Below, piece by piece: positions 61,167 through 64,000 of a stretch of 64,000 nucleotides of DNA. A program made the position numbers and the translations under genes. Numbering within the stretch: position 1 is the stretch's first letter; each line of letters opens with the position of its first letter. The DNA is from Lenzites betulinus (lineage: Eukaryota; Basidiomycota; Agaricomycetes; Polyporales; Polyporaceae): assembly GCA_022264855.1 (NCBI GenBank), contig JABYQU010000022.1, forward strand, positions 434,001 to 498,000, written 5' to 3'. The notes under the pieces were generated by a model. The model did no database searches and was not told the DNA's origin. It worked only from the letters and a program-made list of their open reading frames with translations.

Positions 61167-64000
61167 TCATGACCCGCCCGTCAGCCCGGGCGGGAACCCA
61201 GCGAAATCTACCTGATCTTGAATTTCACGCCCTGCGACGGTGAACGCGATGCGCAGCCGCAAACGGATGTTGGCCTAGTCAGATTGGTCAGTACGCTGCG
61301 TAAAGCAGGTGGTGTGTCGAAGACTTACTCCAGCGGGAGCAAGCACGCGCATCTCCTGCGTCTCCGCGTGGCCGGGCTGGACGTCCGGACTCGAGATCGG
61401 CGCCATCTGCAGCTGTTGCGACTACGTGCGCGCACGCGCGCCCCGTTAGCAGGATTCCCACCGCCTACATCAAGCACACGAAGCTCACCTTGGGCACAGC
61501 GGCCTGGAAGTTCAGACCAGAGAGCGGGTTCGCGCCCGTCGCGACAAAGTGCGCGAAGATGCGCACGAGCCCGGGGCGCGTGGGCGACGTCTGCGGCGTG
61601 AGCGTCACCCGGAGCTCGTTCTTGTCGTACGCCGTATACGTCGGCGCTGCGATGGCGGGAGCTGGCGGCGGCGGCGGCGACGTGGCCTGCGACGGCGGCG
61701 CTGGGGCTGTACTGCCAAACAGGGAGGGTTGGACGGCGGTGTACGGCGCGGCGCCGCCGCCGGGGGGTGCTGCTGGGGAGGGCGAGTCGAACAGGCCGAG
61801 GATGTCTTGCGCGATGTTGCGCTGTGCAGGGGCGGGCGCGGGCGATCCGGTGGTAGGCGGCGTCGCGGAGCTCCCGAAGATCTCGGCGAGCAGGTCTTGG
61901 GTTGCGGGGGCTGTTGCCTGGCCGTTGGGCGCTGGAGCGCTGCCGACGTCGTCGCCCAGGAGGTCCGCCTGTGCGAGAATCAGCGAATCGTCACAAGAGC
62001 GGTGGGCTGTGGGGACTTACGTCCTTGCCTGGCTGGATGGAGCCGACGGGCTTGTTCTCGCTCACTGTGGCGTATATCAGCGACCGGATGTGAGTCGAGT
62101 AGAGCGTGCCACGCACCGACACCCAGCACTGTCGCCTTCAGCTCCGGCGCGGGCATGCGTTCCAGCACGCCCGCGCGGGTCTCGCCGAGGTTGAACAGGC
62201 TCGCAAACTCGACCGCGCGCTGCTGGAGCTCCAGCTCGAGGCTCGTTGTGTATGTCATCAGCAGCGTCTGTATTCGCTCCTGCTGCGCGGGCGACGTTGT
62301 GGGACGCGCCGAGATCTTCGTGATCGCGGTGAGGACAAACTGCCGCGTAAGATAGTTTGCGTAAGGCGAGTCGAGGACGGACAGGAGGAGGTCGAGGATC
62401 TCCTTGTCCGTGATCTGTGGGGTGCAGAGTCGTAAGTCAACGAGATAGAAGTCACGGTCGTTGACGTATTGTACGCACCGGCTTAACCTGCTCCTCATCG
62501 ACGAGACCGCCTTCAAGGAGGATTTCGCTGTACTCGCCGATCACCCACGTTGCCGACAAGGTGAGCGACTCTTGCGAGATGTCCGAGCGAAGAGACGTGT
62601 AAAGCTTCGAAGTGGTGTACGCTTGCAGTTCGGGGGTGTGCGCAACAAGCCGGATGAACGCCGAGAGGATCTCTTCACGGACGAAGTTACCCGCCTAAGC
62701 GAGGGTAAGCCGGAGGTCCGCATCACAATGTGTTGAGCGTACCTACCAACTTCAGAACACGCAGAACCGTGTCGATATGCCAGCGTTTGTTGGGGGCAAA
62801 GCGCTCCGCAGCCAGACAGATCTGAGTCGTCATCCCGAGCTTAAACTCGTCGTCTGCGACCTCCAGGAAAGCTAGCAGCTCCCGGATGAGGATTCGTACG
62901 TTCTGCTCGTTGATCAGCGCATACGAGAGCTCGAGCGCACGTCGACGAATGGAGATATCGCCGTCGCGCAGACAGTCCAGTATAATGTTACGGTGCCGCT
63001 GGACCGCGTTCGTGTCTATCGCGACGACCTTGTTCAGCGTGTTGAGCGCGACATAACTAGCACACAGGCGAAGTTAGATGTAAGCGCTTTGGAACACAGT
63101 GAAGAAACAAACCGAATGTTGTTGTCGCGGTTGCTCAGGAACTTGCCCAAGATGTTGATTGCCATGACGCGTAGCCCGCTATCCGCCTCGATCTCGAGAA
63201 CAGTCATTACGGTCTCGTACAGGATCGAGTTGCCGACGTTCTTGGATGAGTCGGTGTTTGTTGCAACCTACGCAAGCAGAATTTATATAATGATCTGCGT
63301 GGTACCGAGAGGTCATTACCTGAGCGAGGATGTCGTTCATGGTCTCGCTTGCTCTTGCGTCCCCCCTGCCCAGCAGGCGCATAAGGCGCAGTATTTTGAC
63401 TTGCAGGAAGGGATCTGTGATTCCGGAGACATCGTGTTCGGGGCTGTAACCTGTTGTGACTAGTGACTTCAGATGACGGACAAGCAAGGGGACGGCCTGG
63501 ACGACAGGAGCGCGCGTAAGGGTCGTGCAATATTGGAAGGCACAGAACTCGTACGTTGCGGAACTCTTCCAGACTCGCGGGGTCGATCTGACAAATCTCG
63601 GTGACAAGTGTAATAGCTGTAAGCAGGACGCCGTGATTGCGGTCCGCGAGGAGGTTCTTCGACTTTGCGACGAAGTGATCTGCGAGGTCGGGAACTTTGC
63701 GCACTACACGGAGGGCGCACAAAGCAGCCTAGGGCGGTGCTTAGAATCAATTTAGCAAAGATGCGACAACTAGGCGTACCTTCTTGCGAATGTAAGTGTT
63801 ACTCGAGCCCAACAGCTTCTCGATCTCGTTTGCCAAGTCTCGCGACATTTCTTCTGACGCTATATCCGCGAAGGTACACAGAGCCAGGCCGACCGCATAC
63901 ATATTCGCGTGGTTCATGTCACTGCGGATTGGTTAGATGACCTCACCGGTAGACGCTACTGCAGACGTACTTCTTGAGGGAGTTCGTAACAAGCGTCAGC
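61167..64000 (-). CDS. APL4: AP-1 complex gamma-adaptin (partial, 5' end beyond the window)
   Basis: Large subunit of the clathrin adaptor that sorts cargo between Golgi and endosomes. Read leftwards from the window end, exons give the adaptin trunk: [41 protein letters not shown], here cited by its position about 63760-63920. Next come [101 protein letters not shown] and [15 protein letters not shown] Pro/Ala/Gly hinge follows with [14 protein letters not shown] and DILGLFD (accessory or clathrin-box-like motifs). Then the gamma-ear: [57 protein letters not shown]. The stop is at 61167-61169. Gamma rather than alpha or epsilon is chosen from the ear and hinge. Confidence 0.9.

Overview
This window looks like nuclear DNA of a filamentous basidiomycete, most likely an Agaricomycete. 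Genes are dense and lie on both strands. Most are broken into many short exons by introns of about 50-70 bases with GT/AG ends. The protein families are eukaryotic housekeeping families plus some that I recall mainly from mushroom-forming fungi. No species can be named from the sequence alone. Exon joins were done by eye, using reading phase, GT/AG borders and family alignment from memory. Outer gene ends are firmer than individual splice sites.

Layout. 1-1310 (-): 5' part of a mitochondrial MDM31/32-type gene. 1576-7041 (+): VPS10 sorting receptor. 8339-8984 (+): small interferon-induced 6-16-like membrane protein. 9451-10603 (+): membrane protein with a Cys/Trp-rich C-terminal domain. 11410-12285 (+): short-chain dehydrogenase, convergent with 12529-13359 (-) RPB7. 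13537-13610: tRNA-Ile. 13965-15090 (-): ATP synthase subunit 4. 15532-16520 (-): NAD(P)-binding epimerase-like protein. 17187-18846 (-) PAF1 and 19103-20725 (+) ZNHIT2-like are divergent. 21087-21737 (-): ERV1. 21974-22079: intron-containing tRNA-Leu. 22825-25043 (+): GH47 mannosidase. 25394-27483 (+): S28 serine protease. 27656-27741: intron-containing tRNA-Asp. 27860-30063 (+): TRM82/WDR4.

The stretch 30.4-35.4 kb is poorer in recognisable genes. It has a Tyr/Gln/Pro-rich protein gene carrying an 80-bp perfect palindrome, and a small predicted membrane protein at 32897-33641. It is followed by a ZIP zinc transporter (35517-36880), an F-BAR/RhoGAP protein (38292-41199) and an F-box protein (42678-43902, -) whose upstream region is a 20-bp minisatellite.

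From about 45.6 to 53.6 kb there is a large DNA transposon. Its single minus-strand gene (46064-51730) joins a Pro-rich head, a GCM/WRKY-like Cys/His finger, a DDE-type transposase core, a ubiquitin-hydrolase-like Cys/His domain with a zinc ribbon, a PHD finger and a basic tail. The flanks hold dense arrays of the hexamer TCACTT. The element sits directly beside a divergent histone H4/H3 pair (53670-55206).

The last part has a DOPA-dioxygenase-like gene (55445-56136, -), a 76-residue MOZART1 gene (56545-56907, +), the SF3B1 splicing factor (57304-60905, +) and most of an AP-1 gamma-adaptin gene (61167 to the window end, -). Functionally this is mostly independent housekeeping: transcription (RPB7, PAF1), splicing (SF3B1), chromatin (H3, H4), trafficking (VPS10, AP-1 gamma), mitochondria (MDM31, ATP4, ERV1) and tRNA modification. 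VPS10 and AP-1 gamma both act in Golgi/endosome sorting, but they are 54 kb apart and nothing here shows linkage of function.
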